From positions 1,860,001 through 1,924,000 of the forward strand of contig OX336337.1 in NCBI GenBank assembly GCA_946902875.1: a DNA stretch of 64,000 bases, read 5' to 3'. Below the pieces are notes generated by a model. The model did not search any database. It had not been told where the DNA came from and saw only the letters and a list, made by a program, of their open reading frames with translations. Each line of letters opens with the position of its first letter. The stretch's first letter is position 1. Shown in pieces: positions 37,901-43,085 of this stretch. A program made the translations under genes and the position numbers. Source of the stretch: Nematopogon swammerdamellus. Its lineage: Eukaryota > Arthropoda > Insecta > Lepidoptera > Adelidae.

Positions 37901-40510
37901 GTTGATTCCCTGGTGCTTCTTTCGAAGTATCAAATACGGGACTAAGTAGCGAAAGCTGCGAGTTGTGAGCCACTTAGAGCTCCCTAACCAATGTGGATAA
38001 TTGGTAGACATGCGAATAATGTAGATCGGTATGTCGGTGCAACACACACTTATATGTGGATGTGGGTTGGACTTCTCACGAGTCAAAGACGCTGTAAGTC
38101 TTCAAGACCGGTGGATTCCCGGTACACATTAGGTGGTGGTCATATGCACTTCCACGCATATACATAGCTGGTGAAAACAAATGCTACGGCTAGCACAAAA
38201 TGCTGAGGCCCTGGGCACAGGCTGTGGTTGGATAGAGAGCGGACCCCAGTGGCAGTGAAGGCTTCACCCCCGGCTCTCAGCTTCGGCCGGGGGTTCCTTC
38301 GGGTGGACGGGTGGTGGCTCGGATCGGCTGGGGAAAGGTTACAGTCTGTGTTTCCCATGGGATTTTTTCCGAAGACGGTACAGCTATGGGGCCTCGATCT
38401 GGCATACATGATCACTGTACTCGCAAGAGTGCAGGTGTAGACGTCTGGATTTTGTAACTGCAAGGTTGATATCCCCGGACGTCTATAAACAAAACGTTTT
38501 AATTAAAATGATAGTAAAGAAGTTGGTCTGGTTCAAAGCTCCTTGAGGTAGATCATTCGAAAAATGTTTTCACAGGTGCAAGCGTTGAGGGACAAGCCGT
38601 ACTTCTTGGTGCACGGGACAGCGGACGACAACGTGCACTACCAACACGCGATGCTGTTCTCCCGCAAACTGCAGCTCGAAGACATCCCCTTCCATCAGAT
38701 GGTGAGAACTCATACATATATACATACATACATCCTATCCTACTAATATTATAAACGCGAAAGTTGTGAGGATGGATGGATGTATGGATCTTTGTTCCTC
38801 TTTCACGCAAAAACTACTGAACGGATTTTGATGAGACTTTGAAGTACTATAGCTTATACATCAGAATAATATATATAGGCTATATACCATCACGCTAAAT
38901 AGCCTTAGGGCTCAGCAGTATCAAATAAAGTATAGTATGGAAGGCAGAGAGAGAATATAAAAGACAAGAAAAACAAAAGCCTATCAACGTTGCATAAAAA
39001 CTTCAATTTCGAATTCTGTTCTTTTTTTTAAATCCACGCGGACGAAGTCGCGGGCAAAAGCTAGTATAGCATAATATTGTATCGAAGTATCTATTGTAAT
39101 CGAATACGTTAAAAAAGGAACCCTGCGAAGTTTCTTGCCGGCTCTTCATTGTGGGTGTAATCGAACTGGATTGTAAAAACTAAACAGGGCAAATTCAAGC
39201 GTAGTGTACTACCATACGAATGATGAATAAAGAATAAAGAATACTAACGCAACGCTTTTGCGTACTAACGCAACGCTTGTCACCACAGATCACTGATATA
39301 ATGAAGGGCCTTAAAAGACATGCATTTTTCGAACTAACGCTGCGCTTGTCAACGCAGATCACTGATATAATGAAGGGCCTTAAAAGACATACATTTTTCG
39401 AACTAACGCTGCGCTTGTCAACGCAGATCACTGATATAATGAAGGGCCTTAAAAGACATAGGTACATTTCGCGTACTAACGCAACGCTTGACACCACAGA
39501 TTACTGATATAATGAAGGGCCATAAAAGACATAGGTACATGATGCATACTAACGCAACGCATGTCAACAGAGATCACTGATATAATGAAGGGCCTTAAAA
39601 GACATACATTTTGCGAACTAACGCTGCGCTTGTCTACGCAGATCACTGATATAATGAAGGGCCTTAAAAGACATAGGTACATTTTGCGTACTAACGCAAC
39701 GCCTGACACCACAGATCACTGATATAATGAAGGGCCTTAAAAGACATAGGTACATTTTGCGTACTAACGCAACGCCTGACACCACAGATCACTGATATAA
39801 TGAAGGGCCTTAAAATACATAGGTACATTTTGCGTACTAACGCAACGCTTGTCACCACAGATAACTGATATAATGAAGGGCCTTAAAAGACATAGGTACA
39901 TTTTGCGTACTAACGCAACGCTTGTCACCACAGATAACTGATATAATGAAGGGCCTTAAAAGACATAGGTACATTTTGCGTACTAACGCAACGCTTGTCA
40001 CCACAGATAACTGATATAATGAAGGGCCTTAAAAGACATAGGTACATTTTGCGTACTAACGCAACGCTTGTCACCACAGATCACTGATATAATGAAGGCC
40101 TTAAAAGACATAGGTACATTTTGCGTACTAACGCAACGCTTGTCACCACAGATAACTGATATAATGAAGGGCCTTAAAAGACATAGGTACATTTTGCGTA
40201 CTAACGCAACGCTTGTCACCACAGATCACTGATATAATGAAGGCCTTAAAAGACATAGGTACATTTTGCGTACTAACGCAACGCTTGTCACCACAGACCA
40301 CTGATATAATGAAGGGTCTTAAAAGGCACGGGTGGCTGTACCCAAAAGTTCAATGCAGTTTTTTTGCTCTTCCGGTACAGTTTCAATATAGCTTCATATA
40401 AAACGCTGTCCTATTTTCAGAGTTACACGGACGAGGACCACGGGCTGGTGGGTGTGAGGCCACATCTTTACCACGCTCTCGAGAAGTTCCTCACTACGAA
40501 CATGTTGTAG
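10910..40510 (+). CDS. Dpp4: Dipeptidyl peptidase 4-like, type II membrane serine exopeptidase (S9B), 17 coding exons
   Basis: Prolyl-dipeptidyl peptidase family; such enzymes remove N-terminal dipeptides from peptides at the cell surface or after shedding. Coding exons read by eye: 10910-10960, 11598-11991, 13274-13368, 14277-14354, 18376-18631, 19358-19527, 25522-25616, 26544-26664, 29527-29619, 30190-30326, 30848-31058, 31656-31840, 33134-33328, 34726-34883, 35868-35953, 38576-38701, 40421-40510. All junctions are GT-AG and phases agree; the sum is 2541 nt, 846 residues, close to family length. Order: cytoplasmic tail 1-28 with a KKKKR stop-transfer patch, membrane helix about 29-51, Pro/Thr/Glu stalk about 68-127, beta-propeller with DWVYEEEVF (Glu 291-293), then the hydrolase with GWSYGGY (Ser714), GTADDNVH (Asp792) and YTDEDHG (His824). 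VYAGPDS supplies the oxyanion Tyr. An intact triad argues against an inactive DPP6/DPP10 type. An acceptor at 10889 precedes the start codon, so an upstream noncoding exon is expected. Exon ends are not confirmed by transcripts. Confidence 0.9.
11079..11300 (+). mobile_element. LINE 3' end (family 3) in DPP4-like intron 1
   Basis: Same C-terminal block as 10520-10735 (NLWNALSPASFPPIYSLGLF) with the A-run at 11291-11299. It lies in the first intron of the DPP4-like gene in sense orientation; both flanking exons are intact. Confidence 0.75.
11598..11991 (+). CDS. Dpp4: DPP4-like exon 2: membrane anchor and repetitive stalk
   Basis: Encodes residues 18-148 plus the first base of 149. A basic KKKKR run is followed by a hydrophobic segment (about residues 29-51), typical of a signal anchor with the catalytic part outside. 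After an acidic spacer comes a stalk with six near-identical 15-bp units (about 11822-11912) encoding Pro-Pro-Val-Thr-Glu. Such repeats may vary in copy number between alleles. The exon is closed by GTGAGA at 11992 in phase 1. The acceptor (CCCAAAG at 11591-11597) has a weak pyrimidine tract. Confidence 0.85.
12113..12318 (+). mobile_element. tRNA-like SINE with widely separated A and B boxes
   Basis: TGGCGCAAATTGG near 12120 fits a tRNA A box and GGTTCGAATCC at 12299-12309 is a perfect B box, followed by a T-run at 12321-12329. The boxes are about 180 nt apart, too far for a normal tRNA, so this is a tRNA-derived SINE or a tRNA-like body with an insertion. A related body is at 18840-19040 (minus). 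Confidence 0.5.
12640..12790 (+). mobile_element. LINE 3' remnant (family 4)
   Basis: Reads FRKRVNKFVCPRLVGGT with a REEWCYWP continuation; related remnants are at 40610-40770 and 49555-49745. No intact end is seen. A pyrimidine-rich stretch follows at 12835-12940. Confidence 0.5.
12940..13205 (+). mobile_element. GTGGGGCCGG-family SINE-like repeat, partial
   Basis: Contains GTCGTAAAAGGCGACGTAGG, CTTCGTGCCTTACTTGCTGC and the GTTGTGCTGTAATTTACCAG block, ending GATACAGCGTGTGGTATGT. Other copies: 14545-14875, 32515-32815 (minus), 48779-48965 (minus), 59335-59660 (minus). Confidence 0.7.
13640..14250 (-). mobile_element. LINE C-terminal fragment and 3' UTR, minus strand (DPP4-like intron 3)
   Basis: The minus strand near 14030-13880 encodes SDSFTVNAARMLNSLPFDIR and RLSPSYLRFKS, a typical LINE C-terminal block. 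Its UTR runs to an AATAAAC motif near 13650. The bases just left (GTCTCGGGTCGTTCAAGAGG, about 13627) match LINE family 1, suggesting a nested insertion. Confidence 0.6.
14545..14875 (+). mobile_element. GTGGGGCCGG-family SINE-like repeat (DPP4-like intron 4)
   Basis: Starts near CGTGGGGTCGGTACTT, with GCACTGCATCTCTTCTCG-like and CTTGCTGCTTGATAGTTATC blocks, and ends GCGTGTGGTATGTATGTA. A GC-rich stretch at 14940-15170 follows without a recognisable gene. Confidence 0.7.
15924..16380 (-). repeat. Dispersed repeat with ACACACGTTAAACTT-type end and internal inverted repeat
   Basis: AACGTGTATGTGTACGCGTG and CATCGTAGCTCCCAAACGGA match, in reverse, the copy at 59870-60010. Inside, 16212-16264 and 16319-16373 form imperfect inverted arms around GACCCTTAAAAAGTCAA. 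No ORF. Confidence 0.6.
16575..16927. mobile_element. Foldback/TIR element about 350 bp (DPP4-like intron 4)
   Basis: The left arm (AAAAAAGGTTATTGACC, then GAGGAGTCTGTTCAAAATGA) is mirrored at the right (CTTTTGAACAGACGCTCCTC, then CAATGCCCTTTTTT). The arms are about 60 bp and imperfect. Confidence 0.6.
17240..17520 (+). repeat. Dispersed repeat, partner of 24295-24590
   Basis: Shares long blocks in opposite orientation with 24295-24590, including AATTGGAATAAGACTATTCG and CGGCGCATCACTTTATAGTT. Both copies lie in introns of the DPP4-like gene. No coding potential. Confidence 0.7.
17960..18190 (+). mobile_element. LINE 3' fragment (family 5) in DPP4-like intron 4
   Basis: Encodes VRMWNCLPASVFLESFNLRV, then the block HPYWFT and an AT-rich end with AATAAAATAAAA. 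A diverged relative is at 30480-30775. Confidence 0.55.
18376..19527 (+). CDS. Dpp4: DPP4-like exons 5-6: propeller with the Glu-Glu dipeptide-anchoring motif
   Basis: Exon 5 (18376-18631) and exon 6 (19358-19527) are joined in phase 1 across a 726-bp intron. The codon split by the intron is the middle Glu of DWVYEEEVF, the motif whose acidic residues bind the free N-terminus of substrates in DPP4. The intron carries a tRNA-like SINE in minus orientation at 18840-19040. Confidence 0.85.
18840..19040 (-). mobile_element. tRNA-like SINE, minus strand (DPP4-like intron 5)
   Basis: On the minus strand a roughly 74-nt tRNA-like unit, GACCCGGTGGCGGAATCTCT at the 5' end and GAGTCGAATCCTTGTCGGGA at the 3' end, is followed by TATATTTTCTCTTTA. 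The 3' part matches the one at 12299-12330. A degenerate B box and poor stems exclude a working tRNA. Confidence 0.5.
19560..19895 (+). mobile_element. RTE-type LINE tail (DPP4-like intron 6)
   Basis: Encodes the RTE C-terminal signature VAQRAMERAMLGISLRDMV, IRRRTKV and AKLKWQWAGHVSRRDDKYW, with a frame break near 19655. Other pieces: 21268-21340, 42905-43080, 49018-49455 (minus), 55308-55740 (minus). Confidence 0.8.
20105..21489. other. Intron 6 spacer with small repeats
   Basis: AT-rich DNA without a supported gene. Two imperfect 58-60 bp direct repeats start at about 20579 and 20672 (GTCGAGG-TGATATGCGG and relatives). A short RTE remnant lies near 21268-21340. Confidence 0.4.
21490..21663 (+). 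mobile_element. SINE 3' half of the shared-body family
   Basis: Starts near GAACGAAACGTCGTCGGTCG and runs through GTTCAGTGTAGCCG and TGATGTAGCCAACCGTGTCA to CAGTTTCCATAAAAAAA. The head is missing. Confidence 0.75.
21841..22145. mobile_element. TIR/foldback element with a duplicated right arm
   Basis: The left end TAGAGTGCTTTCATTCTACG and the right end, reverse complement TAGAGTGTTTTCATTTTACG, are inverted repeats that continue through GAAGGCACG and the CCGCGCGGAGCTC block. The right arm occurs twice in tandem (about 21998-22070 and 22073-22145). The centre contains a further hairpin around GAACTCGGT. Confidence 0.75.
22500..22770. repeat. Dispersed AT-rich repeat, uninterrupted copy
   Basis: Contains TGAACTTCGTGAAATCAACA, CTCTGGCGTCGTATATTTAA and CAGGTACGTAGATTAGACTG. 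The copy at 26020-26510 has the same blocks but is split by a MITE. The rest of 22146-23750 is AT-rich without a supported gene, apart from a CpG-rich patch near 22960-23200. Confidence 0.6.
23754..24200 (-). mobile_element. Two tandem Lep1/Helitron-like repeat copies
   Basis: AGCTGTGCCCACGGCTCCGC begins a roughly 220-bp unit that recurs at about 23981 as CTAGCTGTGCCCGCGGCTCC; both contain TTAGCGTGATAGTAAGTAGC and end ACAGAAAGCAGACGTTGGAT. Read on the minus strand the units end in AGCTAG, the CTRR-like end known for Helitrons. Classification is by resemblance. Confidence 0.65.
24295..24590 (-). repeat. Dispersed repeat, partner of 17240-17520
   Basis: Reverse-oriented relative of 17240-17520: GGCGCATCACTTTATAGTTC and AGCTCCCAAGCGGCACATTA read on the minus strand. 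Both lie in sense introns of one gene, so the pre-mRNA could pair over 7 kb. Confidence 0.7.
24965..25428. mobile_element. TIR element with a GC-rich core (DPP4-like intron 6)
   Basis: AAAACGGCGAGTACATTAA at the left (about 24979) and its inverted copy TTAATGTACTCGCCGTTTT at the right (about 25398) bound an AT-rich element whose centre (25137-25265) is a sharply GC-rich block of about 130 bp. No coding potential is supported. Confidence 0.6.
25648..26004 (+). repeat. AGGGTTCCGTA dispersed repeat (DPP4-like intron 7)
   Basis: Starts AGGGTTCCGTATCCGTCGTA, includes repeated GTCTGTCTGTC and ATCACGGGTCCCCATACAAG-type blocks, and ends CGAGTTCGACTCGCACTTGG followed by a T-run. Other copies: 35022-35378 (plus), 45520-45668 and 62755-63078 (minus). 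The end resembles a tRNA B box, but no matching A box is clear. Confidence 0.75.
26173..26425. mobile_element. TIR MITE with about 46-bp arms inside an older repeat
   Basis: GAGCGTTCCATATAAAAGTT at the left and its inverted relative AACTTTTAGTTGGAACGCTC at the right, both continuing into CGCCGTTATGTTGGCTCCAC-like sequence. It splits the repeat family of 22500-22770, whose uninterrupted copy shows the empty site. Confidence 0.75.
26670..26890. repeat. Minisatellite of 24-26 bp units abutting a splice donor
   Basis: About nine degenerate units of CACATCAATCAACATTTA-type begin five bases after the exon 8 donor (26665). Irregular unit lengths indicate slippage. No coding role. Confidence 0.75.
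26996..27075 (-). mobile_element. SINE 3' end fragment
   Basis: A T-run, then ATGGAAACTGACACGATTGA and a GTTGTCAGCCCATAATATCA end: the 3' end of the shared-body SINE on the minus strand. Confidence 0.65.
27270..27365 (+). mobile_element. LINE family 1 3' fragment
   Basis: TTCAAAGGGGCACGCTTAAA and CCGAATGCCCATGGGCATCG match the C-terminal and 3' UTR of the LINE at 1-5290; too short to give an ORF. Confidence 0.55.
27517..29183. mobile_element. TIR element about 1.67 kb, arms about 80 bp
   Basis: TATAAGGTCTTTCAATAGTA at 27519 and its inverted relative at 29183, both continuing through ACTGATCACGTTCCCATACC, bound the element. The core has a 19-G run (28632-28650) and ACGTGATGACGTCACGT-like palindromes. 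No transposase ORF is seen, so it is nonautonomous. A second foldback element lies inside. Confidence 0.75.
27767..28577. mobile_element. Foldback element about 810 bp nested in 27517-29183
   Basis: GTTCGGCACATCGACCGACA at the left and its inverted copy TGTCGGTCGATGTGCCGAAC at the right start arms of about 200 bp (also GTAAGTGGGGTCATTTGC and its complement). A solo arm occurs at 57860-58090. Confidence 0.8.
29655..29700 (+). mobile_element. LINE family 1 3' UTR remnant
   Basis: GTTAGACACCTTTTGGGTGG and CTCGGCGCCCATAAATCGGT resemble the 3' UTR of the LINE at 1-5290. Very short. Confidence 0.4.
29866..30120 (+). mobile_element. tRNA-headed SINE, partial (DPP4-like intron 9)
   Basis: GTGGTTCGAATCCGGCCGTC is a B-box region, followed by AAAACTGTAGGTCCCTTCCC and GTCCAGTATAGCCAGCAATC, the body of the SINE at 33615-34050. 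Confidence 0.65.
30480..30775 (+). mobile_element. LINE 3' fragment (family 5 relative) in DPP4-like intron 10
   Basis: GAAAACCCATCGGTTCTTAA and CCCATGTTGGTTTACATAAA match 17960-18190. It ends in TCAAATAAAGTTATTG near the exon 11 acceptor. Confidence 0.5.
31075..31163 (+). mobile_element. LINE family 3 tail fragment
   Basis: CCCGTAAATATCCGAATGCC and CTGAGTTAGTCTGGCGCGCG match 10520-10735. It starts 17 bases into intron 11. Confidence 0.65.
31164..31544. mobile_element. TIR MITE with TATG target duplication
   Basis: The ends CAGGGTGTTTTATGACCATA and its inverted relative TATGGTCATAAAATATCCTG are flanked by TATG at 31160-31163 and 31545-31548. About 26-bp TIRs. It interrupts the LINE fragment at 31075. 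Confidence 0.8.
31846..32150 (-). mobile_element. Shared-body SINE with GTGGGGCCGG head, at a splice donor
   Basis: The T-run (tail) starts at the sixth base of the donor GTAAGT (31841-31846); then ATGGAAACTGACACTGTTGG, the shared body, and at 32141-32150 the end of the head CCGTGTGGGG (minus). The DPP4-like exon 12 is unaffected. Confidence 0.8.
32515..32815 (-). mobile_element. GTGGGGCCGG-family SINE-like repeat
   Basis: Minus strand from GTGTGGGGCCGGCACTTAAA through GTAAAAGACGACTAAGGGAT to the GTGTTGTGCTG hairpin and a (ATG)n/(CAT)n tail at 32497-32517. Confidence 0.75.
32885..33115 (+). mobile_element. tRNA-SINE body without its head, next to exon 13
   Basis: CGTTCGGAACCGGTGTAAAA, TTACTAGGTGGTAGGCTCAA and AATCCAGGGAAGTCTCCGGT match 33735-33975. 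It ends about 20 bases before the acceptor of the exon at 33134. Confidence 0.7.
33615..34050 (+). mobile_element. tRNA-headed SINE (DPP4-like intron 13)
   Basis: The head at 33617-33690 has an A box TGGCCGAGTGG (33625-33635) and a perfect B box GGTTCGAATCC (33669-33679), then a body AAAACTGTAGGTCCCTTCCC and TTACTGGGTGGTAGGCTCAA related to the 5S-headed SINE, and a tail of TTTATTTATTTA at 34010-34035. The anticodon arm does not fold properly, so it is not a tRNA gene. Confidence 0.75.
34083..34607 (-). pseudogene. RRM-like domain ORF of a LINE or half-LINE, antisense in DPP4-like intron 13
   Basis: The minus strand reads open from about 34607 to the stop at 34083. It starts ALIYVSRLRKDMKIEDLIRH, has an FCAFKLCIPAEKVKTFLR and WPSGVVFRRY block, then a Pro-rich tail (QPAPPPTTPAPLPT repeats, about residues 100-125 from the first Met) and ends HKWRKSNFSS. 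Such beta-alpha-beta domains occur in ORF1 or retroelement-derived proteins of insects; this assignment is by resemblance. The downstream region to about 34010 has AATAAA and an (ATAA)n tail like a LINE 3' end. The 5' end is truncated by a stop. Confidence 0.5.
34726..34883 (+). CDS. Dpp4: DPP4-like exon 14: catalytic serine
   Basis: Encodes the nucleophile elbow GWSYGGY (Ser714) followed by the conserved IAVAPVTDWRYY block. It begins in phase 2 after CCGCAG and ends in phase 1 before GTAACT. The antisense frame here is only a shadow. Confidence 0.9.
35022..35378 (+). repeat. AGGGTTCCGTA dispersed repeat (DPP4-like intron 14)
   Basis: Same structure as 25648-26004, from AAGGTTCCGTATCCGTCGTA to GTTCGACTCGCACTTGGCCG and a T-run. 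Confidence 0.75.
36012..36240. repeat. Tandem repeat, period 75-76 bp, three copies
   Basis: ATCAAATAACCATAATCAGC starts at 36012, 36088 and 36163; the first two units are almost identical and the third is diverged. It starts 60 bases after the exon 15 donor. Confidence 0.8.
36560..36980. other. GC-rich repeat-like stretch
   Basis: Begins near CCAGTGGCGGGCCAAGACCT with a GC-rich centre around 36715-36820. Two overlapping frames on both strands give only low-complexity Arg/Pro-rich translations. Probably a dispersed element. Confidence 0.35.
37437..37627 (-). mobile_element. LINE C-terminal fragment, minus strand
   Basis: Minus strand: RHRLAKTTKSFICNSVRFYN, KLSPNIKQLDDNNYKRRIK and EKSYYSIKDALTDRNFI, stop at 37437. 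This is the usual C-terminal pattern of insect LINE RT proteins. The plus-strand frame at 37215-37457 overlaps it and is not supported. Confidence 0.65.
37640..38480. other. Unassigned intron sequence
   Basis: Moderately GC-rich, with CCACACGGCGGCTACCCTTA near 37652 and GGCTCGGATCGGCTGGGG near 38316. Probably a dispersed repeat; no ORF with recognisable content. Confidence 0.3.
38576..38701 (+). CDS. Dpp4: DPP4-like exon 16: catalytic aspartate
   Basis: Forty-two codons, phase 0 at both ends, containing LVHGTADDNVHYQH. The first Asp of the pair (Asp792) corresponds to human Asp708. The acceptor is TTTTCACAG and the donor is GTGAGA. The following intron holds the 15-copy minisatellite. Confidence 0.9.
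38735..39064 (+). mobile_element. Lep1/Helitron-like repeat (DPP4-like intron 16)
   Basis: Starts TCCTACTAATATTATAAACG, includes ACGGATTTTGATGAGACTTT and ATCACGCTAAATAGCC, and ends GCGGGCAAAAGCTAG before a T, as expected of a Helitron CTRR end inserted at A/T. The 5' part recurs at 56275-56460. Confidence 0.65.
39243..40330. repeat. Minisatellite, 69-73 bp unit, 15 copies, in the last DPP4-like intron
   Basis: CACTGATATAATGAAGGGCC recurs with starts at 39291, 39360, 39429, 39502, 39575, 39644, 39717, 39790, 39863, 39936, 40009, 40082, 40154, 40227 and 40299. Later units contain TACTAACGCAACGCTTGTCA followed by CCACAG, and GACATAGGTACATTTTGCG. It ends about 90 bases before the exon 17 acceptor. 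Not CRISPR: there are no unique spacers. Confidence 0.9.
40421..40510 (+). CDS. Dpp4: DPP4-like terminal exon: catalytic histidine and stop
   Basis: Encodes SYTDEDHGL, with His824 as the third triad residue, then the C-terminal helix and a TAG stop at 40508-40510. The acceptor CTATTTTCAG is strong. No clear polyadenylation signal is visible in the next 250 bases; the AATAAA-like run near 40765 lies in a retroelement remnant. Confidence 0.9.
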   Translation, partial: SYTDEDHGLVGVRPHLYHALEKFLTTNML

Positions 40511-40609
40511 ACAACATTACGGAAATTATAACATTACAGAAACAACAATTTTATGAAAACATGGTGCGCAGGAGATCAAATCGCAAGAGTGTGTCGCAAA
40601 TAGAACAAT

Positions 40610-40770
40610 TGATTGTAGGCGGATTTAAAGATCTACGGATCTTCAAATCGCGGGTAAATAGCTTTTCTCCAGCGACATTAGTCCACCTCCAAGCCGGACT
40701 GGCACCTCTTCGGGGGTGATATTGGCTGCGCCTGAGGTTTCGACCTCGGGCACAGCCAGCTAGTTCGGAA
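40610..40770 (+). mobile_element. LINE 3' remnant (family 4) in the DPP4-like 3' flank
   Basis: Reads GGFKDLRIFKSRVNSFSPA and, after a stop, the GGGGTGATATTGGCTGCGCC block shared with 12640-12790, ending in AATAAAAAAAAAAA. Confidence 0.5.
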
Positions 40771-40914
40771 ACAATAAAAAAAAAAATTTTTGATTGTAGG
40801 CAAGTCACGCTATTTTCGCCCATTTTTGTCGTATTAAATGGATAAGCCCTTGCAGACAGCAATAGAGTTACAGAAACTATCTGTGTAACGCAAAAGTATG
40901 TAAAAAAACAATTA

Positions 40915-41219
40915 ATGGAAACTAATATAATTGGCTACATCACCTACATCACACAAGATATCGTGACGTGATGTCCGTGAGCCCAGAACATCTTTGTAAA
41001 CTAGGTGCCATGTCAGTGCTTCCCTTTGGTCGCGCCGGCTATATTGAACTGGGAGAAAACTAAACTATTTACATAGCTGGTTCGATCGACCTTTCACTCA
41101 GTGCGGTGGTATCAATCCGGGCGGGAAGGGACCCACAGTTTTACGTGGACTCCGAAACACGGTCAGTCTCAAAGGTCCAGCGGTGATCTATTCAAGTTCT
41201 GACCGCGCCCAGGTGTGCT
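40915..41219 (-). mobile_element. SINE with degenerate 5S-like head
   Basis: AATGGAAACTAATATAATTG, the shared body (CAGTGCGGTGGTATCAATCC), then GTTCTGACCGCGCCCAGGTG, a worn form of the 5S-like block. More diverged than the copy at 2669-3014. Confidence 0.65.
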
Positions 41220-41359
41220 AAAGATCACGAATGACGGTCGATCGATCGCTACCGAGGCTGACAGAACACTTAAAAAACCAGTTGCACCAAAATTGATAAA
41301 TACAGAAAAATATTGCAAAACAACTGAAAATCGTGATGACATGTTGAGAATTGTAAATA

Positions 41360-41938
41360 TGGGTACTAGGCAAACATCCTATCGTATTATCCTAACCATA
41401 GCCATATTTCAAGTGATTTAACTATAATTTATATGCTTATAGTTAGGGTAAGATTCAAGGTATATTGTGAATACATTATTGTGATGTCATTTTCTAAATT
41501 CTCTGAAAAATTAATGGTTGAAAAGTGGTAAAAACGTGCCGTGTTCGGCCGCACGCCGCCATAGAAAAATGTATGTAAAGGCAATGGCCCAAAATTCAGA
41601 AAGTCAGAAAAGTCTTAAACCAACTACTCTGTAAGAGTTTGAATTTATATAGATGATTCTTAATCTTATTGACTCTAAGCTCAACGGAGGATTTTTCGTA
41701 TTAGACGTATTTGTTACAAATGTAGATTGTAAGTAATAGCAAAGGCATTTTTGAAAGTTTTTACCACCTTTTACCCACTTATTTTTCAGAGAATTTAGAA
41801 CATTACATTACAGTAATGCATTCACATTATACCTACCTTGAATCTTTACCTAACTATAAGCATATAAATTATAGATAAATCATTTGAAATATGGCTATGG
41901 TTAGAATAATACTACGTGATCTTTGCCTCGTAACCCCC
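41360..41938. mobile_element. Foldback MITE, arms about 150 bp
   Basis: CTAACCATAGCCATATTTCA at 41392 and its inverted copy TGAAATATGGCTATGGTTAG at 41885 continue through TATAATTTATATGCTTATAG and CTAAATTCTCTGAAAAAT to GTGGTAAAAAC. The short plus-strand frame at 41221-41421 is not supported. Confidence 0.8.
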
Positions 41939-42552
41939 CTTTAACCTTAGTCTGTTGTTGGCTTTGATGAAAGAACTTTTTTTTTAAAGAAAAACTTACA
42001 AATGCAAACTGATGCGCTCAATAATTTGTATTCCTGTCCAGTCTTGTAGATAGCGACAAGTATTGAATTGTAAATGTTCAAAATGTATTTAATAGCACAA
42101 AATCTATTTTTACTAATAACATTTTTGTTATAAGTTTATAAGTCTTAAGTAAGCCTAGATGACAAGATGGCAAAGAGGTTATAAGTATCTTCCATGACTG
42201 TTCCGTAATAATTGAAGTTTATAAACTGTAGTGTTTTCGATGTGCATAGTTTTGTTTTAGATAATAGCTGATATATTTATTTAAAAGTGTGCGAGGTACG
42301 ACAACCTCAGCAGTACCGTCCCAGTTTGGCACGATAGATCGGAAATTTCCCAGTGTGACTTAGAGACCAGTTTTGTAAACAGAAAACAAAATATACAGAA
42401 AAAACAATGTACATAAATAGGTGTGATCGATTGTATAGTTTTGTAAATGTTTGCTCTGTAAGTAGAAATCCTATCTATGTACATAAATTAAAATAGATAA
42501 AATATGCTCGTATCTTTATTTTCCTCCAATTTACCCTGTATAGGGTCTAGGA

Positions 42553-42835
42553 CAGCGGTTCCCAATTATTTTCGTCTACGGAACCCTAAATGACATCCTT
42601 CTGTTGGCGGAACACCAAGTCAATTAAAAAAGTTAATGAGCTATTGTGAACATAAAAACTAAATTTATGAGAACTATCCGCCAACAATTTTTGATACAAA
42701 ATTGTTGGCGGATTACATATACACGTTTTTGATTAGGGAGAGCGTTTTGTGCTTTTTCCGGCTGAGACCCACGGAACCCCTGTGACCCTTCCGCGGAACC
42801 CCAGGGTTCCGGGGAACACCTTTTGGGAACCGCTG
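42553..42835. mobile_element. hAT-type MITE with 8-bp target duplication
   Basis: CAGCGGTTCCCAA at the left and TTGGGAACCGCTG at the right, flanked by GTCTAGGA at 42545-42552 and 42836-42843. An 8-bp duplication and a CAGNGGTTC-type end are typical of hAT elements. An internal palindrome surrounds CCGCCAACAATTTTTG. Confidence 0.92.
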
Positions 42836-42904
42836 GTCTAGGAGTTCGTGTAATTCGAAAGACTTAATGATTGAAGCAACCGTTGGAGTAATCTTTTCGA
42901 ATTA

Positions 42905-43085
42905 ATGGTTGAAGCACTGGCGGCCGCGGACAGGAAAACGGAATGCGGGAAGACCATCCACCAGGTGGGACGACGACATCAAATACGTCGACGGAAAGCA
43001 GTAGTTCCGTACCGCTGAAGACCGGGAGGACTGGAGGAAAATTTGACAGATCATACCAGCAGTGGATACGCCGACTGACATTGCA
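42905..43085 (+). mobile_element. RTE-type LINE 3' end
   Basis: Reads GGRGQENGMREDHPPGGTTT in one frame and the RTE block WDDDIKYVDGKQ, TAEDREDWRK in another; it matches the 5' half of 49018-49455 in opposite orientation. Confidence 0.7.

Noticed and set aside
39243..40330. CRISPR array
   Set aside because: Units are continuous tandem copies without unique spacers, in a eukaryotic intron.
41221..41421. 68-residue plus-strand ORF
   Set aside because: Runs into the left arm of a foldback MITE; composition is not gene-like.
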